Notes under the pieces: generated by a model | Told to the model about the DNA's origin: nothing | The model's input: only the letters and a program-made list of their open reading frames with translations | Database searches by the model: none | Shown here: piece after piece, positions 1 to 5,364 of the stretch | Layout: every line of letters begins with the position of its first letter | Position numbering within the stretch: position 1 is the stretch's first letter | Program-made: the position numbers and the translations under genes | DNA from: Gammaproteobacteria bacterium | Lineage (GTDB): Bacteria > Pseudomonadota > Gammaproteobacteria > J113 | Direction: 5' to 3' | DNA length: 9,736 nucleotides | NCBI GenBank assembly: GCA_003694425.1 | Contig: RFJX01000186.1 | Coordinates: forward strand, 1-9,736

Positions 1-85
1 CCATGTGTTTGGCCACGGCGCGCGCAAAGGGCGCTTCGTCCTCGACGATGAGGATCCTGGTCGGCGTTTTGTCAGACTTGCTCAT
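1..85 (-). CDS. Response regulator, N-terminal receiver fragment (partial)
   Basis: Only the first 28 residues lie in the window; the gene continues past position 1. The ATG is at 85-83. The peptide begins MSKSDKTPTRILIVEDEAPF, the first beta strand and acidic pocket of a CheY-like receiver domain: the hydrophobic run ILIV is followed by acidic residues E15, D16 and E17. The phosphoacceptor Asp and the output domain are outside the window. The start overlaps the 3' end of the kinase gene by 14 bp, so the two are almost certainly cotranscribed and form a cognate pair. The VEDEAPFARAV flavour recalls NtrC-type sigma-54 activators. The sigma-54-like promoter across the divergent spacer fits that, but the output domain type is inferred, not seen. 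Confidence 0.85.
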   Translation of the reverse strand, partial: MSKSDKTPTRILIVEDEAPFARAVAKHM

Positions 86-1568
86 TGTTTCCAGCTGAAT
101 CCTGCCGTGTTGCTGCTTCTCTTGGAATGGTAATGGTCACTCGAGTTCCACCCTCCTCCCGGTTCTCGAACACCAGCTCCCAGCCATGGGTCTGGCACAC
201 CTTGAAGGCGATGGGGATCCCGAGCCCGGTTCCGAAACGCTTGGAGCTGGGGCCGGGCTCCAGGTCCGACGGCCGGGGCGTGAAGGGCATGCCCGGCCCC
301 TCGTCCTCCATGACCAGGACGACATCGCCACCCGGCCGGGTCGAGACAGAGAGGTGCAGCGTTGCGCCGGCCGGAGAGGCATCCACGGCATTCGACAGCA
401 GGCCGTAAAGGGCCTGCTCCATCAGGTCCCGGTCCGCCAGCACCGGGGTCTCTCCCCTGGCCTGCCGGTCATCCACGCTGATCCCCTTCTCGTCCAGACG
501 GGGCTGCAGGAGATTGATGACATCCCTGAGCATGCCTTCCAGGGTGCACTCGCGCAGGCGGGGCTTGAGGGGGTGGAGATAGGAGACCAGGGCGTTCACC
601 CAGCGTCCCAGCCGATCCACGGTCTCCATGATCGCCTCCCGGGTCTCCATCAGCTCCCCGGCAGTGGCCTGTTCGTCCAGCACCTGCGCAGTCGCCCGGA
701 TGCTGGCCAGGGGGTTGCGGATGTTGTGGGCCACCACCGGCACCAGGGCACCCAGCGCGGCCTGTCGCTCCGCCTGCAGCAGGGCCGCCTGGCTCTGCTC
801 CAGCTCGGCGGCCATCTGGTTGAGCGCCTCGGCAAGCTGGCGGACCTCTTCGACCCCGTCCGGCTCCACGCGGGTTGCGAGGTCTCCGTTGCTGATCCGC
901 CGCGCCCCTTCCATCAGGGACTGCATCGGCCTGACGAAACCCCTGACGAGGCTGCGGCGGGAGAGGACGAGCAGGACCACGGCGATGAGGATGGGAAGGG
1001 GGATCACGACCGGGGCCAGCCGGGTCCACTGCTCGGTGGTCCGGTTCAGTGCCTCACGCTGCGCCCTGATCAGCTCCTGCAGGCTCCTGAAGGCCCGTTC
1101 GAAGCGCCCCACCATGGCCTGCTCGAAGGCGGGATCGAGCAGCCGGAGGCGCACCGCACGATTGAGGAGATAGGGGTTGCGGAACAGCCGCAGCATGTCC
1201 TGCTGGATCAGGCGGTAGGCCTGCGACATGGCCTGGATGGCGTGGTCCTCGTCCCGGGTCGCGGCGATCCCGCGCAGGCGGTTGAACTTCTCCTCGATGG
1301 CATCGGCATAACGCTGGTAGAGTTCCTGTGCGTCCGGCCGCTCCATCAGCCGGGCGACCGAGACCTCCTTGATCTGCCGGTAGAGGTCTGTGCGCAGGTC
1401 CTGCGCGGTCGTCGACAGCTCGGCCAGCCGGATCGACTCCTTCGAGGATTGCTGCCAGAAATAGGCCCATGCGCCCCCGACGCTTGCCAGCAGCACCATC
1501 AGGAGGACGAAGGCCAGTTCATGGCTGAGCAACAGGGCACGGAGTGAACGGGGGGTGGAAAGTGACAT
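72..1568 (-). CDS. Membrane sensor histidine kinase (NtrB-like, HAMP)
   Basis: 498-residue kinase that would autophosphorylate on His and pass phosphate to the overlapping response regulator. Domain order: TM1 about 14-36; a helical, probably periplasmic sensor region about 37-185; TM2 about 185-203; HAMP about 204-256; a short coiled coil; HisKA with phosphoacceptor His281 in VVAHNIRNPLAS; and HATPase_c with N-box Asn393 (LSNAVDAS), G1 box DEGPGMP (422-428) and G2 box GTGLG (446-450). The H-box reads H-N-I-R-N-P-L instead of the commoner H-E-I-R-N-P-L. The start at 1568 was chosen because it puts a short basic leader (MSLSTPRSLR) just before TM1; a longer open frame reaches 1805 but would add 79 residues with no domain. 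No strong Shine-Dalgarno is seen before 1568. The sensor region resembles no ligand domain I can name, so the stimulus is unknown. Confidence 0.93.
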   Translation of the reverse strand: MSLSTPRSLRALLLSHELAFVLLMVLLASVGGAWAYFWQQSSKESIRLAELSTTAQDLRTDLYRQIKEVSVARLMERPDAQELYQRYADAIEEKFNRLRGIAATRDEDHAIQAMSQAYRLIQQDMLRLFRNPYLLNRAVRLRLLDPAFEQAMVGRFERAFRSLQELIRAQREALNRTTEQWTRLAPVVIPLPILIAVVLLVLSRRSLVRGFVRPMQSLMEGARRISNGDLATRVEPDGVEEVRQLAEALNQMAAELEQSQAALLQAERQAALGALVPVVAHNIRNPLASIRATAQVLDEQATAGELMETREAIMETVDRLGRWVNALVSYLHPLKPRLRECTLEGMLRDVINLLQPRLDEKGISVDDRQARGETPVLADRDLMEQALYGLLSNAVDASPAGATLHLSVSTRPGGDVVLVMEDEGPGMPFTPRPSDLEPGPSSKRFGTGLGIPIAFKVCQTHGWELVFENREEGGTRVTITIPREAATRQDSAGNNEQV

Positions 1569-1662
1569 GTATCGATTATCGCCACATCGGGGTGGATTCG
1601 CCATCACCTGCCGGATTTCCGCTCCGGGCAGACCGGCTCTACCCGGCCACTGGTCCAAATCA

Positions 1663-1679
1663 GACACCCGTCCTGTTTC
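1663..1679. promoter_or_regulatory. Candidate upstream activator site 1 (dyad)
   Basis: Imperfect inverted repeat GACAC-N7-GTTTC, symmetric as GANAC/GTNTC. It is paired with a second copy 58-59 bp downstream that shares GACAC and TCCTGT. It lies roughly 125-140 bp upstream of the start site predicted from the sigma-54 element, a usual distance for an NtrC-type enhancer site. The binding protein is inferred. Confidence 0.35.
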
Positions 1680-1721
1680 ATTACAACCCGTGGCAGCCTG
1701 GTCGCGTGCATCCGGCAATCC

Positions 1722-1737
1722 GACACGATCCTGTATC
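1722..1737. promoter_or_regulatory. Candidate upstream activator site 2 (dyad)
   Basis: Second copy of the imperfect dyad, GACAC-N6-GTATC, sharing GACAC and TCCTGT with the copy at 1663-1679. It lies about 65-80 bp upstream of the predicted start site. The pair could be two turns of one activator-binding array, or coincidence: the half sites are only five bases with one degenerate position. Confidence 0.35.
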
Positions 1738-1776
1738 CGTCTGTTTTGTCTTGCATTTACGAAATTTCCAACTTTC

Positions 1777-1792
1777 TGGCACGGGAGATGCA
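1777..1792 (+). promoter_or_regulatory. Sigma-54 (RpoN) -24/-12 promoter for pqqA
   Basis: The sequence TGGCACGGGAGATGCA matches the RpoN consensus TGGCAC-N5-TTGCA at every defined base except the first T of the -12 box. GG (1778-1779) and GC (1790-1791) are separated by exactly 10 bp, the diagnostic spacing. Transcription would begin near 1803, giving a leader of about 66 nt before the first pqqA. The neighbouring NtrB-like kinase and response regulator support an activator-dependent promoter. Confidence 0.7.
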
Positions 1793-1812
1793 TATGGTTG
1801 TGCAAGGCAGGA

Positions 1813-1828
1813 CCGGAGACGACTCCGG
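1813..1828 (+). promoter_or_regulatory. 5'-leader hairpin upstream of pqqA
   Basis: Perfect 6-bp stem CCGGAG/CTCCGG closed by the tetraloop ACGA. It lies about 10 nt into the transcript predicted from the sigma-54 site and 25 nt before the pqqA ribosome binding site. No U tract follows, so it is not a terminator. A 5' stem could stabilise a short, abundant mRNA; that role is inferred. Confidence 0.4.
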
Positions 1829-1868
1829 GACTGGATGAATCAACCGGCTACTGGAGAGGTGTATAGCA

Positions 1869-1943
1869 ATGACCTGGCAGACCCCCGCATACGACGACAT
1901 CCGCTTCGGCTTCGAAGTGACCATGTACATCTGCAACCGCTGA
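1869..1943 (+). CDS. pqqA: PqqA, pyrroloquinoline quinone precursor peptide, copy 1
   Basis: 24-residue peptide beginning MTWQTPAYDDIRFGFEV and ending TMYICNR. Length, the N-terminal W-x-x-P-A-Y pattern and the E-V-T-x-Y core match PqqA. In this family the radical SAM enzyme PqqE, with chaperone PqqD, cross-links a Glu and a Tyr; here they fall at Glu16 and Tyr20, the canonical positions, and their carbon and nitrogen atoms become PQQ. A good Shine-Dalgarno (GGAGAGG, 1853-1859) lies 9 nt before the ATG. The gene is the first downstream of the sigma-54-like promoter. Cys22 in the C-terminal tail is unusual; Ala or Ser is common there. No pqqB, C, D or E is in the window, so the processing enzymes must be encoded elsewhere. 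Confidence 0.93.
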   Translation: MTWQTPAYDDIRFGFEVTMYICNR

Positions 1944-1986
1944 TACCGCGGCTGCATACACCGAACGAATCACGAGGAGAAACATC

Positions 1987-2061
1987 ATGACCTGGGAAAC
2001 CCCCGCATACGACGACATCCGCTTCGGTTTCGAAGTGACCATGTACATCTGCAACCGCTGA
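1987..2061 (+). CDS. pqqA: PqqA, pyrroloquinoline quinone precursor peptide, copy 2
   Basis: Second 24-residue PqqA, differing from copy 1 only at residue 4 (Glu for Gln). The DNA differs at 3 of 75 bases: two in that codon and one silent change in a Gly codon. Glu16 and Tyr20 are retained, so both peptides should be usable substrates. It has its own strong Shine-Dalgarno (GAGGAGA, 1974-1980) 6 nt before the ATG. The 43-nt gap after copy 1 and near identity indicate tandem duplication, which would raise the dose of a precursor used up stoichiometrically. An intrinsic terminator follows directly. Confidence 0.93.
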   Translation: MTWETPAYDDIRFGFEVTMYICNR

Positions 2062-2084
2062 CAGCGACTGCAGACCCGTACCGC

Positions 2085-2112
2085 AAGGGGCCTCACGGCC
2101 CCTTGTTTGTTT
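2085..2112 (+). terminator. Intrinsic terminator after the pqqA pair
   Basis: Perfect 8-bp stem AAGGGGCC/GGCCCCTT (2085-2092 and 2097-2104) with loop TCAC, followed by the T-rich run GTTTGTTT (2105-2112). It sits 24 bp after the second pqqA stop and 38 bp before the ABC ATPase start. Incomplete termination here would yield abundant pqqA mRNA and less transporter mRNA, as reported for pqqA relative to downstream pqq genes in other bacteria. The interrupted T run makes read-through plausible. Confidence 0.8.
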
Positions 2113-2150
2113 GTGCCAGAATTCACCACCGTTCCACTCCTCCCGATGGC

Positions 2151-3092
2151 ATGACCACAGACGACGCGATCCTCCGGTTTGATGGGGCCTGCAAGCGCTA
2201 TGATGGTGAATGGGCCGTCAGGCCGCTCACCCTCAAGGTCTCCAGGGGCGAGTTCCTCGGCCTGCTGGGACGCAACGGTTCCGGCAAGAGCACCAGCCTG
2301 GGCATGGCCTCCACCCTCATCCCGCCCGGCGGAGGCCGGGTCCTGGTCGGTGGCCACGACGTCATCAGCAATCCGGTGAGGGTCCGGCGGCTGGTCGGCA
2401 TGGTCTTCCAGGAATCTGCCCTCGACCGTACCCTGAGCATCGAGGAGAACCTCCGGTTCGCCGGTGCCCTGTACGGCCTTTCGCGGAGCGAGACCGATCA
2501 GCGCGTCGGCCGGCTCCTGGAACTGTTCGATCTGACGGAGGCAAAGGGGCGTCGGGTGGCCGCCCTGTCCGGCGGAATGCGCAGGGCGGTGGACATCATC
2601 AGGGGCGTCCTGCACCGGCCCGCGTTGCTGTTGCTGGATGAGCCCACCACCGGCCTGGACCCCATCAACCGCCGGGCGGTATGGAGTTATCTTGCCCGCC
2701 TGCGGAAGGAGGAGACGATGGCCATGGTGCTGACCACGCACTATCTGGAAGAGGCGGAGGGCTGCGACCGGGTCGTGTTCCTGCGCAATGGCGAGATCGT
2801 AGGCCAGGGGACTCCGGCCCGGTTGCTGGAACTGCTGGGGCGTCATCTGCTCGAGATCGAACTCGACGAGGAGCGCGAGCGGGAGCTACTCGAACGGAAG
2901 CTGGACCTCGAAGAACCGCTCGTTGACGGCGACCGGCTGCTCTACCGGCTGCCGGACGAGACCCCGCTCGAACCCTTGCGCAGCCTTCTGGAGCTCCATG
3001 TCCGGAGCTGGCGCATCAGACGCCCCGACCTGAACGACGTCTATCTCTGGCTCAACCGGGAAGACCTGCAGCGCGCGGGCGGAGGCGGATGA
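2151..3092 (+). CDS. ABC transporter ATP-binding protein (DrrA/NodI/PQQ-associated type)
   Basis: 313-residue ATPase that would power the ABC-2 permease encoded next. Visible motifs: Walker A GRNGSGKST (40-48), Q-loop Gln87, signature LSGGM (139-143), Walker B LLLLDEP (159-165), D-loop GLD (168-170) and H-loop His197. A C-terminal extension of about 80 residues (about 230-313) resembles the accessory tail of DrrA-like exporters. The ATG at 2151 was chosen over upstream in-frame TTG codons that lie in the terminator; it leaves a few residues before the conserved first beta strand. No strong Shine-Dalgarno precedes it, suggesting low expression. The gene overlaps the permease by ATGA. Placement behind pqqA suggests kinship with the ABC transporters found with PQQ-dependent alcohol dehydrogenases, but the substrate is not evident. 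Confidence 0.93.
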   Translation: MTTDDAILRFDGACKRYDGEWAVRPLTLKVSRGEFLGLLGRNGSGKSTSLGMASTLIPPGGGRVLVGGHDVISNPVRVRRLVGMVFQESALDRTLSIEENLRFAGALYGLSRSETDQRVGRLLELFDLTEAKGRRVAALSGGMRRAVDIIRGVLHRPALLLLDEPTTGLDPINRRAVWSYLARLRKEETMAMVLTTHYLEEAEGCDRVVFLRNGEIVGQGTPARLLELLGRHLLEIELDEERERELLERKLDLEEPLVDGDRLLYRLPDETPLEPLRSLLELHVRSWRIRRPDLNDVYLWLNREDLQRAGGGG

Positions 3093-3895
3093 GGATGTGG
3101 TACGCCTTCGTCGCCATCATCCGCCGCGAACTGCTGCGGATGCTGCGTCAGCGGGGCCGGCTGGTGAGTGCGCTGGTCCGTCCGCTGATCTGGCTGCTGA
3201 TCATCGGCACCGGTTTCGAGGCCCTGCTGTCGGACTATGGTGCCGGAGACTATCGCCGCTACCTGGTACCGGGGCTGCTCGGGATGGTCCTGCTGTTCGG
3301 CTCCATGCTGGCCTCACTCTCCCTCGTCTATGACAAGGAGGCCGGAGTGATGCGGATGCTGATCATGGCCCCCTGGCCCCATTCCCTGATCATCGTGGCC
3401 AGGACGGTGAGCGCCACGGTGGTAGGGGTGATCCAGGCACTCATGCTGCTGCTGGTCCTGATCCCGATGGGCCTGGTGCAATGGCCCGCCTCCGTGCCCC
3501 TGTTCCTGGCGGGGCTGATCCTGGGCGGTCTGGTCTGCGCAGCCATGGGCATGCTGATCGCCGTTTTCAGCCGCACCCTGGACAATTTCGCCGTGGTCAT
3601 GAACTTCGTGATCTTCCCGGTCTTTTTCCTCAGCGGCGCCCTCTATCCGCTGCAGGACCTGGACAGCGCGGTGCGCTTCGCCGCCCTGCTCAATCCCTTC
3701 AGCTATGCCGTGGACCTGCTCAAGCACGCGATGTTCGCCACCGCTCCGCCGCTGGGTGGAGCCGACTTCGGGGTGCGGCTCGACCTGGCCGTGACCACGG
3801 GGTTCTCCATCCTGGCGCTACTGGTCGCCTGCATCCGCTTCTCGAGCGCCACCCTGAGGGAGCGCACGGCCCGTCTCCTGGGTCGGCGCACCTGA
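3089..3895 (+). CDS. ABC-2 type transporter permease (DrrB/PedC-like)
   Basis: 268-residue inner-membrane protein with about six hydrophobic segments (roughly 29-46, 58-80, 100-128, 135-160, 165-187, 235-252). It has the typical ABC-2 permease feature LNPFSYAVDLLKHA near residues 201-214. The start codon overlaps the ATPase stop as ATGA, and GGAGG (3081-3085) sits 3 nt upstream, so the two proteins are translationally coupled and presumably made in equal amounts. ABC-2 systems usually export lipids, polysaccharides, drugs or small molecules. Export of PQQ or a related compound is an attractive inference from the pqqA context but is not shown by the sequence. Confidence 0.9.
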   Translation: MRMWYAFVAIIRRELLRMLRQRGRLVSALVRPLIWLLIIGTGFEALLSDYGAGDYRRYLVPGLLGMVLLFGSMLASLSLVYDKEAGVMRMLIMAPWPHSLIIVARTVSATVVGVIQALMLLLVLIPMGLVQWPASVPLFLAGLILGGLVCAAMGMLIAVFSRTLDNFAVVMNFVIFPVFFLSGALYPLQDLDSAVRFAALLNPFSYAVDLLKHAMFATAPPLGGADFGVRLDLAVTTGFSILALLVACIRFSSATLRERTARLLGRRT

Positions 3896-3966
3896 GCCGT
3901 ACAGACTGGGCGACCGCGGGGTACCCCGGGGTGATGCCGGACCACGCCCGGCGGGTACGGCTGTTC

Positions 3967-3982
3967 GGCCCGTGACCGGGCC
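3967..3982. terminator. Possible bidirectional hairpin between convergent genes
   Basis: Perfect 6-bp GC stem GGCCCG/CGGGCC with loop TGAC, located between the ABC permease (+) and cytochrome b561 (-) genes, which converge. There is no T run on either strand, so intrinsic termination is uncertain. A second self-complementary block, CGGGGTACCCCG, lies around 3917-3928. Confidence 0.3.
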
Positions 3983-4012
3983 AGCGACCCCTTTGCGTTC
4001 AGACCGCTCTGC

Positions 4013-4567
4013 TCAACTGCCGGAACCCCATGGCCACATCCGCTGGAACACACCGTCGCGCTCGACCAGCAGATGGGTCAGGGCGCCGATCACATGCAGC
4101 AGGATGAGGCCGATCAGGAATACCGAACTGGCCACGTGGATATCGGTGAACAGCTCATTGAGAGGAGGGTCCTTCCAGCCCCACTGGGGCAGCGGAATAC
4201 CCCACCACCTGGTCTTGTAGCCGCTGAAACTGCTGGAGACATAACCCGAGATCGGCTGCAGAAACATGAAGAAATAGAGCAGGATGTGGGTTGCGCCCGC
4301 CGCGGTCCGCTTCCACTGCACGACCTTCTCCGGCAGAGGAGGCGGAGGATGACCGATACGCCACACCAGACGCAGCAGCGCAAGCGCGGCCACCGTCAGG
4401 CCGAGAGACTTGTGCAGGGAGAAGAAGAAGTGGCGGTCCGGCCCCTTTGGCAGGTCCACCATGTACCAGCCTATTCCGAACATGGCCAGGATCAGCACCG
4501 CCATCAGCCAGTGCAGGATGATGGCGGGCAGCGTGTATCTACCCGCCGCCAGGGTCTCCTCGGTCAT
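4013..4567 (-). CDS. Cytochrome b561 (CybB family)
   Basis: 184-residue four-helix membrane protein of the bacterial cytochrome b561 family, which binds two b hemes and passes electrons between quinones and partner proteins in the inner membrane. Candidate heme ligands are His19 (ILHW), His52 (LHKSLG), His144 (DIHVASS) and His158 (LHVIGALTH), positions very close to those of E. coli CybB. Other family features are the LQPISGY turn after helix 3 and the GxxxW region in helix 1. The ATG at 4567 was chosen over an in-frame TTG ten codons upstream. GGAGG lies about 13 nt before it, longer than ideal, so the exact start is not certain. The gene stands alone, convergent with the ABC permease and divergent from the L,D-transpeptidase. 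Its redox partner is unknown. Confidence 0.92.
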   Translation of the reverse strand: MTEETLAAGRYTLPAIILHWLMAVLILAMFGIGWYMVDLPKGPDRHFFFSLHKSLGLTVAALALLRLVWRIGHPPPPLPEKVVQWKRTAAGATHILLYFFMFLQPISGYVSSSFSGYKTRWWGIPLPQWGWKDPPLNELFTDIHVASSVFLIGLILLHVIGALTHLLVERDGVFQRMWPWGSGS

Positions 4568-4616
4568 GGTTTGTTCCGGCCCTCCTGTCCAGTACAATTC
4601 AGTGCGGTCCGGGAAC

Positions 4617-4644
4617 TTGCCGGGCCAGCGGGGCGCCCTAAGAT
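4617..4644 (+). promoter_or_regulatory. Possible sigma-70 promoter for the transpeptidase gene
   Basis: TTGCCG (4617-4622) and TAAGAT (4639-4644) are separated by 16 bp in the divergent spacer between cytochrome b561 and the L,D-transpeptidase. Each hexamer matches four of six consensus bases. This was read by eye in GC-rich DNA, where chance matches are less frequent but not excluded. Confidence 0.35.
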
Positions 4645-4725
4645 ACCACAGGCAAGCGGTGGAGGCGCCGTCATTCCGCGTCCCCGCCGTACGCGATGGC
4701 GCCCTCCGGATGACAGGAGAAGCAA

Positions 4726-5307
4726 ATGGCCAGCGGCATGCTCTACAGGCTCCTGCCCGTCCTGATACTGGCCCTTCTGCAGGCCGGCCTGTGCCAGGCC
4801 ACCCCCTCGGACGGCGCCCCGTATGTCATCGAGGTGATCAAGTCCCAGAAGAAGCTCCTGGTCCGTCACGGGGACAGGGTGGAGAAGGTGTTCCAGGCGG
4901 CGGTCGGCAAGGGTGGCCCGGGCGACAAGCTGCGGCGGGGAGACCACAAGACCCCGGTGGGCACCTACCGGATCGTGGGCTTCAACCCGAACAGCCGCTA
5001 CAGCCTCTTCATGCAGCTCAACTACCCCAATATCAAGGACGCCTTCTTCGGCCTCAAGGGCGGGCTCATCAGTCGGGAACAGTTCGATGCCATCGTCAGG
5101 GCCCTGAAAGAAGGCAGGCTGCCTCCCCAGGACACCCCGCTCGGCGGCGCCATCGGGATCCACGGCCTCGGCGAGGAAAACGGGAAGAAGCTGGTGATCC
5201 ACCGCAACTACAACTGGACCGAGGGCTGCATTGCCCTGACCAACGCAGAGGTCCGGGAACTCAGGAGATATATCACAATCGGAACCAAGGTCGTCATCCG
5301 TGAATGA
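4726..5307 (+). CDS. Periplasmic L,D-transpeptidase (ErfK/YkuD family)
   Basis: 193-residue exported enzyme. Residues 1-25 form a Sec signal peptide (hydrophobic core LLPVLILALLQAG, cleavage likely after LCQA); Cys23 is not in a proper lipobox. The YkuD domain covers about residues 33-192, starting YVIEVIKSQKKLLV, with catalytic His146 in IGIHG and nucleophile Cys168 in NWTEGCIAL, and ends TKVVI. The family forms or removes peptidoglycan cross-links at L-centre/D-centre bonds or attaches proteins to peptidoglycan. A GDHKTPVGTYRI segment (72-83) is also typical. The ATG at 4726 has an AGGAGA ribosome site 5 nt upstream. It is 57 bp upstream of the DUF302 gene on the same strand and could be cotranscribed with the envelope-complex genes that follow. 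Confidence 0.92.
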   Translation: MASGMLYRLLPVLILALLQAGLCQATPSDGAPYVIEVIKSQKKLLVRHGDRVEKVFQAAVGKGGPGDKLRRGDHKTPVGTYRIVGFNPNSRYSLFMQLNYPNIKDAFFGLKGGLISREQFDAIVRALKEGRLPPQDTPLGGAIGIHGLGEENGKKLVIHRNYNWTEGCIALTNAEVRELRRYITIGTKVVIRE

Positions 5308-5322
5308 GCCGTTGCCGACCCA

Positions 5323-5339
5323 GGCCGGGACCACCGGCC
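5323..5339. other. Intergenic hairpin after the transpeptidase gene
   Basis: Perfect 6-bp stem GGCCGG/CCGGCC with a 5-nt loop in the 57-bp gap between the transpeptidase and DUF302 genes. No T run follows. It may slow or attenuate transcription, or be incidental in GC-rich DNA. Confidence 0.3.
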
Positions 5340-5364
5340 GCCCACTCCATTCGGTTGAGTATGC

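Larger units (their letters stand above)
1569..1868. promoter_or_regulatory. Divergent regulatory spacer between kinase and pqqA
   Basis: 300 bp without a credible gene, separating the minus-strand kinase from the plus-strand pqqA pair. It is visibly more AT-rich than its flanks around 1735-1775. It contains two imperfect GANAC...GTNTC dyads, a sigma-54-type -24/-12 element and a 5'-leader hairpin, each listed separately. No convincing sigma-70 promoter for the kinase operon was found by eye on the minus strand. Confidence 0.6.
1869..2061 (+). repeat. Tandem duplication of pqqA
   Basis: Two direct copies of a 75-bp coding unit (1869-1943 and 1987-2061), identical at 72 positions. Weak similarity continues about 20 bp past each stop codon (both have GC, then CTGCA, then AC), suggesting the duplicated unit once included downstream sequence. 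The upstream ribosome-binding regions differ more. Confidence 0.85.

Noticed and set aside
186..1547. A 453-codon open frame on the plus strand opposite the histidine kinase
   Set aside because: Antisense shadow: low-complexity, His/Gln/Gly-rich translation without domains, opposite a kinase with every catalytic box intact.
1691..1705. A second GG-N10-GC match resembling a sigma-54 element (TGGCAG...TCGCG)
   Set aside because: The -12 half lacks the T-T-G-C-A pattern and the site is much weaker than 1777-1792; probably chance.
1848..2846. A 332-codon minus-strand frame spanning the pqqA pair and the ABC ATPase
   Set aside because: It crosses the terminator and the repeated pqqA copies and is antisense to Walker A and the signature motif; its internal repeat is only the shadow of the pqqA duplication.
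4013..4567. Cytochrome b561 as the electron acceptor for a PQQ dehydrogenase
   Set aside because: No PQQ dehydrogenase is in the window, the gene is on the opposite strand to the pqqA unit, and the family is widespread in other contexts.
4726..4800. Lipoprotein signal (lipobox) at Cys23 of the transpeptidase
   Set aside because: The residue before Cys is Leu, not Gly, Ala or Ser, so signal peptidase I cleavage after Ala25 is more likely.
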